NCBI GenBank assembly: GCA_037953745.1
Contig: JBAKBP010013132.1
Coordinates: 1-64,000 of the forward strand
Direction of reading: 5' to 3'
Length of the DNA: 64,000 bases
Origin: Lithodes maja
Taxonomy: Eukaryota; Arthropoda; Malacostraca; Decapoda; Lithodidae
Numbering within the stretch: the first letter of the stretch is position 1; each line of letters opens with the position of its first letter. The translations under genes and the position numbers were made by a program. The notes under the pieces were generated by a model. The model ran no database searches and was not told the DNA's origin. It was given only the letters and a program-made list of their open reading frames with translations. Shown here in pieces: positions 21,964 to 33,603 of this stretch.

Positions 21964-22941
21964 AATCCTAAGATGGTGTACGGACCGGATGGTGTTCCTC
22001 CTGTTGTACTCAAAAACATTTCTTCTGCACTGACTATCTGCCTAGGCAAACACTTTCATCTCAATCTTCCCTCTAGCGTCTTTCCTTCTTACTGTCATTA
22101 CGCTGCCCTTATTCAACCCCTCCTAAAGAAGGGTAACCGCTCTCAACCCTCCAACTATCATCCAATTCCTCTCATTTCTTGCATCTATAAAGTTTTTTAG
22201 ATTATTCTAATTTCAAAATTTCTTAAATATTTGTGTTTCCATAATCTACTTTCAGATCGCCTGTATGGTTTCCTTACAGGCCACACTACTGGTGATCTTC
22301 TTTCCTATCTTATTCGTTCTTGGTAATCCTCGTTTTGGGTCTTCGGTGAGGCTTTTTCTAATGCGTTAAACATATAGAAAGCCTTTGATTGAGTCTGACA
22401 CAAATCTCTAATTTCTAAACTCCCCTCCTTCGGTTTCTATCCTTCCATCTGTGCTTTTATCTCTAGTTTCCTTTCTCTCCGTTTCATAGCTGCAAAAGTG
22501 AGCAACCACCGCTCATTTCCTCAACCTATTAACTCTGGTGTTCCTCAGGGTTCTGTATTGTCTCCAGTTATCTTTCTAATATTCATTAATGTTTTCCTCA
22601 ACTGTTTCTCTATTCCTATCCAAAAATATACTGATGACTCTACCTTATATTATTCAACTAGCTTACCAGAACGACCCAACATGCAATAACTCCAAAACTC
22701 ATGTGATGGAGCCAGAGCACGCCAATCTTCTGATTTATCAACTAATTCCTATTGGGGCAAATAAAATTATGTTACTTTCAATGCTGCAAATCACAATTTC
22801 TCCATCTATCTACCTGTCACAATCTTGCACACCACAATACCTTATTCTTCAACAATATTCAAATCAACCCTTAATCTTGTCTCAGTATTCTTGGTATTTC
22901 TATTTCTCCTGACTCTTCTCTAAAAAATCATATTATTAATC

Positions 22942-23170
22942 CTTCTGTCCGGCGTTTGTTCATCCCATTTTGCAGTCTCGCGTTCAATCACCGCTCAGAT
23001 TGAAAAGTTTTTCTGGTATATAGTGGGCAGTTACTGTCTCCTCATAAGCAAAGGGGATGGGTAATGGTCTCTGGTTGATTAAAGAAGGTCAAGCGCTTGG
23101 AAATCCTTGAAGGAGGAGATACGGACACTATATAAGTAACCAGATAATTATTATTATTATTATTATTATA

Positions 23171-23203
<33 letters not shown>

Positions 23204-23205
23204 AA
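22942..23205 (+). mobile_element. SINE-like insertion with (ATT)n tail, 'SINE-2'
   Basis: It interrupts family P between CATATTATTA and the CTTCCCAGAAG block; the copy at 28700 lacks it. It has a possible box B, GCGTTCAATCACC, near 22981, a 3' part with AGCGCTTGGAAATCC and ACTATATAAGTAACC, and then about 55 bp of ATT repeats. A 3' end of this style, with an (ATT)n tail, is common in L2-mobilised SINEs. No clear box A is seen. Confidence 0.5.
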
Positions 23206-23904
23206 TAGCTTCCCAGAAGTTAGGTGTGCTCAACCGTCTCCGTGCAGGTTCTTCACCCCGCACAGCTTCTTGCTCTATATAGGGGCATAGTTCACCCATG
23301 TATCAAGTATTGTTTGTGTGTGTGGGGGGAGGCTCCAGTCCATACCGCACTTCTCGAAAGGGTAGAATCAAAAGCATTTCACCTCATCAACTCACTTCCT
23401 CTTACTACTTCCCTACAATCTCTCTCTACAAACTGCAATGTTGCATCTCACTCACTCTTCCCCTGCTATTACAATAATCAATGTTCTTCAGAGCTTTCCC
23501 AGTGTATACTTCCTCCCTTACGGAGTGTGGGGGGCACCCGCCTCTCAACACACTCCCACCCCTTTTCTATTCAACTCTCTAACCCAAGAGTAAACCGAAT
23601 TCCCCAGTCTTTCTTCTACTGAACAAGTAATCTTTGGAACTCTGTCCCTCAATCTGTTTTTTCACTCACCCTATTACTTAAGCTGCTTCAAGTTCCGTGT
23701 GTCCTGACATCTTGACTCTAATATACCTTGATGTGTTTGTTAATTTCATTAATCGAGTTTAGGAGTAAAGTTGGTTGGTGGAGAAAACATAATAATACCT
23801 TGAATTTGGTTATTTGTCACTCTTTCAACTTTAGGGAAGAAAAATGTTACAAGCAGCTTTGCTTTTTGTCTCCTTCATTCACATAGAAAACAAATAATTA
23901 AAAC

Positions 23905-24285
23905 ATTCTTCGCTACGGATAACCTTTACGTCCTGAATAAACTTCCAGTCATCCCTGTTCACCAAGAAGTAATCTATATGACTGCTGGTGCTCCCAGAAC
24001 TGTATATGATCAAACAACTCAACCTATTCTTGAACTTAGTGTTACACACAACCATGTTGAGGGCAACACATGACTCCAGCATATTATATTCATCTTCCAG
24101 ATTTCTTCTTCTGTGTCCTTTTCCACTATGCACACCCTCGTACTTATCAGTACATGGTCCCACATGACCATTTAGGTCTCCACCTACTACTGTGATACAA
24201 TTATCTGAGATGCCCGAAACGACATTGATTAGGTCGTTCCAGAATGTCTGTTTTCACTCTCTGTCAAAGTAATCTGTGGGGCATG
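23905..24285 (-). pseudogene. LINE endonuclease fragment, inverted 5' end of the following LINE
   Basis: The minus strand reads V-V-G-G-D-L-N-G-H-V-G (about 24195-24160), Y-E-G-V-H-S-G-K-G, L-N-M-V-V-C-N-T-K-F, S-S-H-I-D-Y-F-L-V and F-I-Q-D-V-K-V-I, the middle and end of an APE endonuclease. It is directly followed by the RT of what looks like the same LINE family on the plus strand. It starts exactly at the 3' end of family P. Confidence 0.7.
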
Positions 24286-24289
24286 TATT

Positions 24290-26022
24290 TTGTGTATTTA
24301 TTCGTATAATATTTTGTATGAGCATGAAGGAGAAAAGAAGGAGCAAGAGAGAGTCGAAAGATGGAGGGAGTACTTCAACGAGTTGCTAAATGTAAGGAAT
24401 GAAGAGCCAGCAAACATAGTTGGATATGGTATGGGAGGGACAAGAAGAGAAATAGTGGAGGAGGAGGTGGGGATCAGGAGGTCAGAAGTGTGGGAAGCCA
24501 TGAAAAGAGTGAAGTTGGGGAAAGCATCAGAAACAGATGGAGTGTCTGGTGAAATGTTGAGGTATGGTGGTGAGAAAGTGATCGAATGGGTATGGATAAT
24601 GTGCAAACTAGCATGGGAGACAGGGAGTGCACCCGATGACTGGAGACAGGCAAAATAGTTCCCTTATATAAGGGGAAGGAGGAGTGTGTGGTAACCATCG
24701 AGGAATATGTCTTCTAAGCGTAGTAGGGAAGGTGTACAGTAGGGTAGTGATTGAGAGAGTGAGAGTGAGAATGGAGAAATGGATAGGCGACGAGCAGGGA
24801 GGTTTTTAGAAAGGGAAGAGGATGTGTAGATCAGATTTTTACCCTAAATTGTGTTGTGGTGAAATATCTGGAGAAGCAACAAAAGGTGTATATTGCCTTT
24901 ATGGACTTGGAGAAGGCCTATGACAGAGTAGATAGAGAAGCTATGTGGAAAGTACTTAGAATATATGGAGTAGATGGCAAGTTGCTGAAAGCAGTGAAGA
25001 GCATGTATGAGGGTGCAAAGGCAGCAGTATGTGTGGAGAATGAGCAGAGCAAGTTCTTTAACCTGAATGTTGGGTTGAAACAGGGGTGTGTGATGTCCCT
25101 GTGGTTGTTTATTGTATATATGGATGGAGTCATGAAAAAAATACTAGGAAGAACAGTGGATGTTGGTGTATCACTGAAAAGGGAGGGAAATGAGTGGAAG
25201 CTGCCTATACTGCTGTTTGCGGATGATACAGTTCTGATGAACGATAATGAATGGGAGTTGCAGGGTCTGGTAAATGAGTTTGGAACAGTGTGCGAAAAAT
25301 GGAATTTGAAGGTAAATGTGGGGAAGAGCAAGGTTATGGTCTTCGAAAGGGGTGAAGTCACAGAGTGTGAGGTGAAGTTGAACGGTCAGGCTATGGAGAT
25401 CGTCAACTCTTTTAAGAATCTGGGCAGTATGTTGAGTAAAGATGGGACTATGGATGAAGAAGTGTGGGAGAGGGTACAACAGGGGAACAGGGTTGTAGGA
25501 ACGCTGAAAGCAGTAACAAGAAATAGGGTGGTCAGTATGGAAGTGAAGAAGTCCTTGCATGACAGTGTGGTAATCCCGACACTGACTTACGGAAGCGAGG
25601 CATGGATGTTTGTTGAGAGACTCAGACAAAGAGTGAGAGCGGTGGAAATGAGTTACTTAAGAAGTGCATGCAGAGTTACATGTAGGGATAGACAGACGAA
25701 CGAGGAAGTAAGAAGGAGGTGTGGTGTGGAGATAGATGTGCTGGAAAGTGTGAAAAGGAACAACTTGAGATGGTTCGGCCATATGGAACATATGGAAAGC
25801 GAGAGAATGACTAAGAGGATGTACGAGAGCGAGGTGGGAGGACAGACAGGGAGAGGTAGACCATAGGAGAGGTGGAAGGATGGAGTGAGGAAGTATATGG
25901 ATGAAGGCGGTGCTGGTTGGGAGGAGGGGCGTTGACTGACTGGGGACAGAGGTGCATGGAGTACGGTTCGTTCGTGGCCACCCCATCGGGGATCACAGCG
26001 TCAGGCAATAGATAGATAGATA
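24290..26022 (+). pseudogene. GATA-tail LINE, RT to 3' end, copy 1
   Basis: The frame at 24290-24658 reads E-R-W-R-E-Y-F-N-E-L-L-N and D-G-V-S-G-E-M-L-R-Y-G-G-E, then shifts near 24645. The 336-codon frame at 24856-25866 reads Y-I-A-F-M-D-L-E-K-A-Y-D-R-V, V-G-L-K-Q-G-C-V-M-S, L-L-F-A-D-D-T-V-L-M and R-W-F-G-H-M-E-H-M. A TAG stops it at R-G-R-P. The 3' UTR ends GGCAATAGATAGATAGATAG. The RT carries an intact F-A-D-D, but the frameshift and stop disable it. Clade not assigned. Confidence 0.8.
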
Positions 26023-26480
26023 GGAGAAAAAATGGATATCTGCCTATAACAAATTCCCCCCCTACCCCCCCCCCCCTACCCCCAGGTTGAACAAATTATA
26101 GAGAGCCAAAGTCAAGGTAGGGTGTAGATAACTACCTAAGCCGTGATGGAAACAAGTGTGGAGTGCTAGATAAGTGTACTGAAATTTATACGAGGAGTTA
26201 GCTGGTTTACTTTCTGTGTAGGTGAGGCACAAATAGAAACAGGGGAGGAAGCAAAGCAAATGAAACAGGAATTCCAGCAACTCCTTAACATACCCCTATA
26301 ATATTATGGCCTCCCACTTCTCGGATACCAGGACACTCACTCCTCCATTCCCTCTACAAGATTCATCCTCCTTCCAATAAATCTGACATCTCTTGTTTTT
26401 TCCAAATACCCATCGGGTTTCCTGGGTGCAGCACACATCCACTCTTATCCATTCAAGTATTTACACAACTTCATTATTGT
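26023..26480. other. Unassigned stretch with a C-run
   Basis: 26048-26084 is C-rich. The part at 26215-26285 (GAGGCACAAA, GGAAGCAAAGCAAATGAAACAGGA) matches 33115-33175 in the same orientation, so a second dispersed repeat of unknown type is present. No gene is seen. Confidence 0.5.
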
Positions 26481-29051
26481 ACTCTGCCATTCTTAATACC
26501 TACATGTATGCTTGCTAACGCTCTAACTTCCACTCTGTGGAACATCACCTCTCCTCTGCCAACCCTGATCTTATCTTTCTCACCGAAACACAGATGTTTG
26601 GGACTACTGACAGATAACCCTTCTCTGTATCCTCCTACTATCTCTATCCTTAGTTTCAAGCCAAAGGTGGATGTTGTGTATACGTTCGCAACAATATTGC
26701 ATTCTGTTGTGTTCCAAAATTTTATTCTTCTGAATTCTCAGCTCTCTGGCTAAAACTTTCTTGTCACTCACCAACTAAATATTTATGTGCTGTTTATCTC
26801 TCCCCTAATTCTATTGGCTACCCATAATTCTTTGACTATCTAATTTCTAAAGTGGAACACATTCTATCCATATCTCCTTTTGCATAAATCTCCATCCTAG
26901 GAGATTTCAACGTTCACCACCGCCAATGGCTCTCCTCTCTTTCCACTGCCTAACCTGATGAACAAGCCTACATCTTTTCTATCCTAAATGACCTAGAGTA
27001 GTTAGTCCAGCCACCCATCCGTATCCCGGATCGCTTCGGAGATCGGTCCAACATTCTTGACTTATTTCTAACCTCTAACCCTTCTATGTATACTGCAAAT
27101 ATTGTCTCTCCTTCGGGCTCATCTGACCATAAGCTTATCTCTGTCACCTGTCCTATCTCTCCGGTACGGCAACCGGAGCGATTGTGGCACTTTGGCGCTG
27201 CTGACTGGAAGGCTTTTCCACAGTACTTCTTTGATTTCCCATGGAATGACTTTTGTTTTTGTGGCCGTGGACCCTCGAAGAGTGCTGAACGCATTACAGA
27301 GGTAATCTTGGTTACTCACACTTTTTCTACGGCTGTCCGCAACAAGGAGGAAGCATTCAAACAGTACCGATGCCTTAAAACTTAAGAATCTTATTCTTTC
27401 TGCCCAGAATCAAGCCAAATCTGTTTTTCGACTTGCCAAGCACTTTTTCATCAATAATAAATGCCCTGAACTATCCAACTCTAGCTGTTCACAAGCTTTC
27501 TGACATCTAGTCAAAAAACCTCTCCAACAAGTTTTCTTCCTCTTCTTTCCCTCCCTTTTTCCACTCTGATGGCACAACCATCACTTCTTCCTCTGACAAA
27601 GCTGAACTCTTTTCTCAAACCTTTGCTAGAAATTCCACCTTGGATGATTACGGTGCTATTCCTCCCTCTCCATCCCCGACTCTCCTACTTATGCCTAAAA
27701 TCTAAATATCTTCTAAAGATGTACTTTCTACCCTTTCTGGGCTTAATTCTAAGAAGGTATACGGTACGGACGGTGTTCCTCCTGTTGTACTCAAAAACTG
27801 TGCTTCCGTGCTAACTCCCTACCTAGGCAAACTCTTTCGTCTCTGTCTCTCCTCTAAAGTCTTCCCTTCTTGCTGGAAGTTTGCTCTCATTCATCCTCTC
27901 CCAAGGAAGGGTGACTGGTCTCAACCCTCCAACTATCGTCCAATTGCTCTCATTTCTTGCATCTCTAAAGTTTTTAAAACTATTCTTGCCTCAAAATTTC
28001 TTAAGCATTTATCTTCCCATAACCTACTTTCAGACCACCAGTATGGCTTCCTTAAGGGTATGCCCTACTGGTGTTATTCTTTCTTATATTACTTACTCTT
28101 GGTCATCCTCCATTCGGGACTTCGGTGAGACTTTTTCTGTTGTGCTAGACATATCAGAGGCTTTTGATAGAGTCTGGCACAAATCCCCCAATTCCAAGGT
28201 ACCCTCTTACTGTTTCTATCCCTCCATCTTTGTCTTTGTCTCTAATTTCCTTTCCAGCCGCTCCATAGCTGCGTCTGTAGACGACCACCATTTACTTCCT
28301 CAACCTGTCAACTCAGGTGTTCCTCAAGGTTCTGTTATATTTCTAATTATCTTCCTATTATTCTTTAACTACTTTCTTAGCTGCACCTCAAGCCCCATTC
28401 ACTCAAATACTGATGACTCTACATCGCACTATTCCACTAGACTTCAACAAAATCATTCAAAGCAGGAACTCCAAAACTCATGAAAGGAGGCCATAAAACA
28501 CCTATCTTCTGATCTTTCTATTATCTCTAACTGGGTCAGAGAAAACCTTATTACTTTCAATCTTCCAAAACTTAATTTCTCCATCTGTCTACTCGTCGCC
28601 CCCTTACAGAAAACTATGACCTATTCTTCAACAACATACAATTTAACCCTTTATCTTCTCTTAATATTTTTTTGTTTTTCTTTTTCTTCTGATCTCTCTT
28701 GGAAAGATCATATTACCACTCTAGATAAAACATCTTCCCAGAAGCTGAGTGTGCTCAACTGCCTCCAGGGGTTCTTTACCCCTGTGAAGCTTCTTGCTCT
28801 GTAGAGGGGCAAAGTGCGTCCATGTATTGAGTTGTGTTCACACTTGTGGGGAGGATCCTCTCACACAGCACTTCTAGACAAAGTAGAAAAAAAAAACTTA
28901 TGTCTCATTAACTCACGTCCAACCACCAGTTCTCTGCAGTCTCTCTCTATCCGCCGCAATGTTGCATCTCTCTCACTATTCTACCGCTATAGCCATAATC
29001 AGTGTTCCTCAGAGCTCTCTCAGTGTATCCCACCTCCTCTTCGTAGAGCAC

Positions 29052-29082
<31 letters not shown>

Positions 29083-29740
29083 CTATATTCCAACTTACTT
29101 CCTCTCGGGCATAGGCTGAGAGCCTTAACATTCACCGCTTTACAATGAACAGTGAAGCCCGTGAGGTCTTGTTCCAGTCTAGGGAGTGAGACATGTGAAG
29201 CACGTAGAGTACAACGAGCACCTGCCATCTTGCCTTCACATGAGGCACGGTGCTCACTCATGGCCCGAAACGACCCCATCTCTGAAGCCATCTCGTTCCC
29301 GTGCTTCACTGTCTCACCCTCTACACTCGGACTCTCACACTTACACACACACAACGCCACCTGTTGAGCAGATAACTCACCAGGCATTGCACCCCTGTAG
29401 CATATTTTGAATATGGGAATATTCATACAGTGCTATTTAATCAGGGAACAATGAGGGTATTTTATTGACGTTTCGGTGGGCTTTGTGGTAATGCACCACA
29501 CCTGTCGTGCAACCACACCTGTCGTGCAACACAATCCCACCCCTACTCTGTGCAACTCTCCAACAAACCCAAGAGTGAAACGTTATTCTCAGTCTTTCTT
29601 CTCTTCAACAGTTGAGTTCTGGAACTATGGTACAAAGGAGTACAAAGGAAATTCATCAGGCTGCTTGTCCTCCAAAACACTGAGGATCAAGTGTCCAAAC
29701 AGTAGTTTAGAGTGGGTAAGATAAAATTAAAAAGGGAACT
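26480..29740 (+). pseudogene. Family P LINE, plus-strand copy split by SINE-1
   Basis: Endonuclease pieces (N-I-T-S-P-L-P-T, then GGAGATTTCAACGTTCACC near 26900) precede D-H-K-L-I-S-V (27125) and W-H-F-G-A-A-D-W (27185). RT pieces follow: D-G-V-P-P-V-V-L-K-N (27770), R-K-G-D-W-S-Q-P-S-N-Y-R-P-I-A-L-I-S (27905), F-D-R-V-W-H-K-S (28165), N-S-G-V-P-Q-G-S (28310) and T-D-D-S-T (28410). The C-terminal part runs to 29048, is interrupted by SINE-1 copy 2, and resumes at about 29515 with CACCCCTACTCTGTGCAACTC. It has many frameshifts. Confidence 0.75.
29049..29513 (-). mobile_element. tRNA-headed SINE family, 'SINE-1' copy 2, 5'-truncated
   Basis: The minus strand matches copy 1 from TACCCTCATTGTTCCCTGA to the final TTGGAATATAGAAA, then more than 30 A residues (29050-29082 on the plus strand is all T). 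The tRNA head is missing. Next to it, CACACCTGTCGTGCAAC occurs twice in tandem (29497-29530). It splits a family P copy. Confidence 0.65.
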
Positions 29741-29944
29741 ACTGCCCTGGAACTAATGGAACTAACTTGGCAGAATTAGGATTTTAGTAGGGGACAGATG
29801 GGTTAGCAACATAACACAGCTATAAGTGATCTTTCATATATCTGGGAAAAATAGAGTAACGTCTTAGTAATTTATATACGCAATACTCCTTGATGATCTG
29901 AGGGGGGAATAAATAAAATTATTCATTTACAAATGCAGTCAGTC
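29741..29944. other. Unassigned spacer
   Basis: About 200 bp of AT-rich sequence between two family P copies in opposite orientation. No feature is recognised. Confidence 0.4.
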
Positions 29945-32900
29945 GCATGTTTTTTTTTTTTATGTGAATGAGGGAGACAAAAGGCATAACAGCCTGCAGT
30001 GAGTGCCTTCCCCAGATTAAAAGAGTGACAGGGCCAAAATCAAGGGACGTTCGAGCTAAAATGCCTGGACACACAGAGTTTGAAGCAATTTAAGTCACAG
30101 GAAGAGGGAAACACTGATTCTGGGAGAGAGTTCCAGAGCTCAGCAGTTGAATAGAAGAAAGTCTGAGAATAGCATTTCACTCTTGGGTTGGAGAGTTGCA
30201 CAGAGTAGGGGTGGGATTGTGTTGCAAGGTGGGTACTACAAACCCTATGTAGAGTAGGTGGTATACACTGGGAAAGCTCCGAAGAACACTGATGATTTTA
30301 GTAGCGATGGAATAACGAGAGAGATGCAACATTGCGGCAAAGAGAGAGAGATTGCAGAGAGTTGGTGAGTGGAGGGGAGTTAATGGTACAAAAGGCTTTC
30401 CTTTCTACTTTGTCCAGGAGTGTGGTGTGAATGGATCCTCCCCACACAAGTGAACAATACTCAATACAAGGACGAACTGTGCCCCTGTACAGAGCAAGAA
30501 GCTGCGCAGTGGTAAAGAACCCCTTAAGGCGGTTGAGCACACCCAGCTTCTGGTAGGCTGCCTTAGCAAGACTGGTAATATGGTCCTTCTAGGTGAGAGC
30601 AGAAGATAAAGAGACACCGAAAATATTGAGAGAAGATGAAGGATTGATTTTTGTATTGTTGAAGAATAAGGGATAGTCTTCTAAAGGTTCCTGACGGGTA
30701 GTAAGATGGATAAATTGGGTCTTGGAAGCATTAAATGCAACAAGGTTTTCTCTATCCCTATTGGAAATAGTAGCTAGATCAGAAGATAAGTGTTTTATGG
30801 CTTCATTACATTTGTTTTTGAGGGACTGCTGGCTGTGGCTTCTGGAAAACTAATTGAGTAGTGTAAGGTAGAGTCATCTGCATAGGAATGGATGGGACTG
30901 GATGTACAGTTGAGAAGATAATTTATGAAATTTAGAAAGAGAATATAGGAGATAGGACAGAACCCTAAGGAACACCGGAGTTGATAGGACGAGAAAGTGA
31001 GCGATGGCCATCCACAACCACAGCTATGTAACGGCCGAAAAGGAAAATAGAGACAAATGCACAGATGGAGTGATAGAAACTGAAGGAGGGTAGTTTGGAA
31101 ATTAAAGATTTGTGCCAGACTCTATCGAAGGTCTTCAATATGTCTAGTGCAAAAGAAAAAGTCTCACCGAAGTCCTGAAAGTTGGACGACCAAGAGTTAG
31201 TAAGATATGAAAGAAAGTCACCAGTAGAGCGACCCTTAATTAATTGAGGAAGCCATTCTGGCGATCTGAGAGCAGATTATGAGAAGAGAAATGCTTAGGA
31301 AATTTTGAGGCAAGAATAGTTTTAAAAACTTTAAAGATACAAGAGATGAGAGAAATTGGATGATAGTTGGAGGGTTGAGAGCGGTCACCCTTCTTTGGGA
31401 CAGGTTGAATGAGATCAAACTTCCAGCAAGAAGGGGCCATTAGAGGAGAGACAGAGACGAAAGAGTTTGTCTAGGCAGGGGGTCAGCACGGAAGCACAGT
31501 TTTTTTAGTACAACAGGAGGAACACCGTCCGAACCGCACTCCTTCTTAGTATTAAGCCCAGAGAGGGTAGAAAGTACATCTTTAGAAGAGATTAGGATAT
31601 TAGGTATAAGTAGGAGAGAGGAGGGTGGAGAGGGAGGAATAGCACCGGAATCATCCAAGGTGGAGTTTCTAGCAAAAGTTTGAGCGAAGAGTTTAACTTT
31701 GTCAGAGGAAGAAGTGATGTTTGTGCCATCAGAGTGGAAAAGGGGAGGGAAAGACGAGGAAGAAAAATTGTTGGAGAGGCTTTTGGCTAGATGCCAGAAA
31801 GCTTGTGAAGAGCTAGAGTTGGATAGTTCAGTGCATTTATTATTGATGAAAGAGTGCTTGGCAAGTCGAAGAACAGATTTGACTTGATTCCAGGCAGAAA
31901 CATAGGAAGAATGAGATTCGTGAGCTTTAAGGCGTGGGTACCATTTGAATGCTTCCTCCTTGTTGTGGACAGCAGTAGAACAAGCGTGAGTAAACCAAGA
32001 TTTTTTTGCATTAGACTGAGAGAAAGAAAATGGAATGTACGTTTCCATGCCCGAGAGGATTACCTCGGTAATGCGTTCAGCACTCTCCAAGGGTCCTCGG
32101 CCACGGAAACAGAAGTCATTCCATGGGAAATCAAAGAAGTACTGCCGGAGAGCCTCCCAGTCGGCAGCGCCAAAGTGCCACAAGCGCCGCCGGCTGTGAG
32201 GATCGGGTGGCCGTACTGGAGAGATAGGACAGATAACAGAGATAAGTTGATGGTCGGAGGAGACCAAAAGAGAGGAAAGATCGACAGTATAAAAAGAAGT
32301 GGTAGAAGTTAGAAACAAGTCAAGAATGTTGGGCAGATATCCGAGGCGATCCGGGATACGGGTGGGTTGCTGAATCAACTGCTCTCTGTCATTTAGGATA
32401 GAAAAGACGTAGGCTTGTTCACCAGGTTGGTCAGTAGTGTGAGAGGAGAGCCATTCTCGGTGGTGAATGTTGAAATCTCCTAAGATGGAGATTTCAGAGA
32501 AGGGAGAAATGAATAGAATTTGTTCCACTTTAGAGATTAGATAGTCAAAGAATTTGGAAAAGTCGGTATAGTTAGGGGAAAGATAGACAGCACAGAAATA
32601 TTTAGTATGAGAATGACAGGATAATTTGAGCCATAATGTTGAGAATTCAGAGGAGTCGAAATTGGGAACACGAGAGCAAATGAGTTTGTTGTGCACGTAT
32701 GCACAACATCCGCCTTTGGCTTTGAAACTAGGATAGAGAAAGTAGGAGGATACAGAGAAGGGGCTGTTGGAAATTGTCTCAGATACCTGGGTTTCGGTGA
32801 GGAAAAGAAGATCAGGTTTGTAGGAGGAGAGATGGTGTTCGACTGAGTGCAAATTAGAGAAAAGGCAGCGAAGATTTCAAAAGTTGATAGTACGAACTGG

Positions 32901-33000
32901 CCGTGGTCCAGAGCATTTAGAGAGGTCGTCAGGGGAAGGTCGGGCAGGTGTGGGGGCATTTATGCTCCCCCCCCTGGGGACTCCGAGGCTGGGCCAGTGT
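29945..33000 (-). pseudogene. Family P LINE, minus-strand copy (best preserved of the family)
   Basis: The 470-codon frame 32852-31440 encodes most of the endonuclease: L-L-F-L-T-E-T-Q-V-S, I-S-I-L-G-D-F-N-I-H-H, S-S-D-H-Q-L-I-S-V, then the linker W-H-F-G-A-A-D-W and the start of RT, C-G-S-D-G-V-P-P-V-V-L-K. A shift near 31450 leads to K-K-G-D-R-S-Q-P-S-N-Y-H-P-I-S-L-I-S (about 31390-31340), F-D-R-V-W-H-K-S (about 31125), N-S-G-V-P-Q-G-S-V-L-S-P (about 30985) and Y-A-D-D-S-T-L (about 30880). An in-frame TGA lies upstream at about 32880. The 3' end has an A-run at 29951-29962. There is no RNase H. The K-K-G-D...N-Y.P-I-S-L block suggests CR1/L2 affinity. Confidence 0.82.
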
Positions 33001-33344
33001 TCATCATTTTTTAAATAATTTTGAAGGCGGAAGTGTTGTGTGCATGTTAAGTTTAGTGAAGTAGATAGGAGAAGGAGGTGTTTTGTGAGAGCATGCTGGA
33101 CTACACTCAGTGTAAGTGAAGCACAAAGGGAATCAGTAGGAGAGGCCAAGCAAATAAAACAGGAGTTTCTGCGACTCCTTATCAAATGCCTACATCCTCT
33201 CTTGGGTATAGCCCTGTTCGATTGATGCCTACAATCTACCCCCATTCCCTCTATTAGTCGCCTTGTACGCCACGCAGTAGGACGCGTGGGGCATATTCTT
33301 GTTTTCCTCCACCATAAGATGGAGGCCCCCTTACCCCCAGGGGG
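33001..33344. other. Repeat-derived stretch, partly LINE 3' UTR
   Basis: 33115-33175 matches 26215-26285. 33235-33344 (minus: CCTCCATCTTATGGTGGAGG hairpin, CCCCCTGGGGG) is probably the 3' UTR of the CR1-like LINE whose C-terminus starts at 33345. No gene is seen. Confidence 0.45.
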
Positions 33345-33603
33345 GAGGTTTGAGGCAAGCAATATGAAGTTTATATGAATCAAAGGTGCTGCAGTCTATA
33401 ACGTTTCGGGGAAGCCCATTCCACAAGTTGACATCTCGGTTGAAGAAGAAATTCTTAGATACGTGTGAGTTAAAAGATTTACCAGTAATTTTGCAACCGG
33501 TTCCCCGCATGCAATTAGATTGGTCGATAGTGAAGTACTTAGTATAGTTCATATTCTCGATGCCTTTGATGATTTTGAACTCTTGAATTAAGTCGCCTCT
33601 TAA

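Larger units (their letters stand above)
19185..22020. repeat. Tandem segmental duplication, unit B
   Basis: About 2.84 kb, directly following unit A. The junction joins family P RT sequence (ending CAAAAACTGTTCTTCTCC) to the middle of the RTE-like zinc-finger region (starting GCAACAGGAAGAGG). Between the RTE tail (about 19935) and family P (about 20930) the unit holds M1-like blocks and no gene. Confidence 0.85.
20930..23905 (+). pseudogene. Family P LINE copy (CR1/L2-like), decayed
   Basis: Plus-strand pieces follow the family order: G-rich leader (21066-21095), endonuclease (L-L-K-P-S-C-L-G region, I-L-G-D-F-N-V-H-H near 21470), truncated M2 (21720-21963), then RT with D-G-V-P-P-V-V-L-K (21985), K-K-G-N-R-S-Q-P-S-N-Y (22130), N-S-G-V-P-Q-G-S-V-L-S-P (22530), Y-T-D-D-S-T-L (22630; family consensus is Y-A-D-D), and a C-terminal part at 23224-23622. 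The 3' end, CTTCATTCACATAGAAAA, is near 23900. A SINE-like insertion lies at 22942-23205. Stops and frameshifts disable it. Confidence 0.75.

Noticed and set aside
29047..29082. Poly(T) run as a terminator or a sequencing artefact
   Set aside because: It is the poly(A) tail of a minus-strand SINE; the adjacent sequence matches SINE-1 copy 1.
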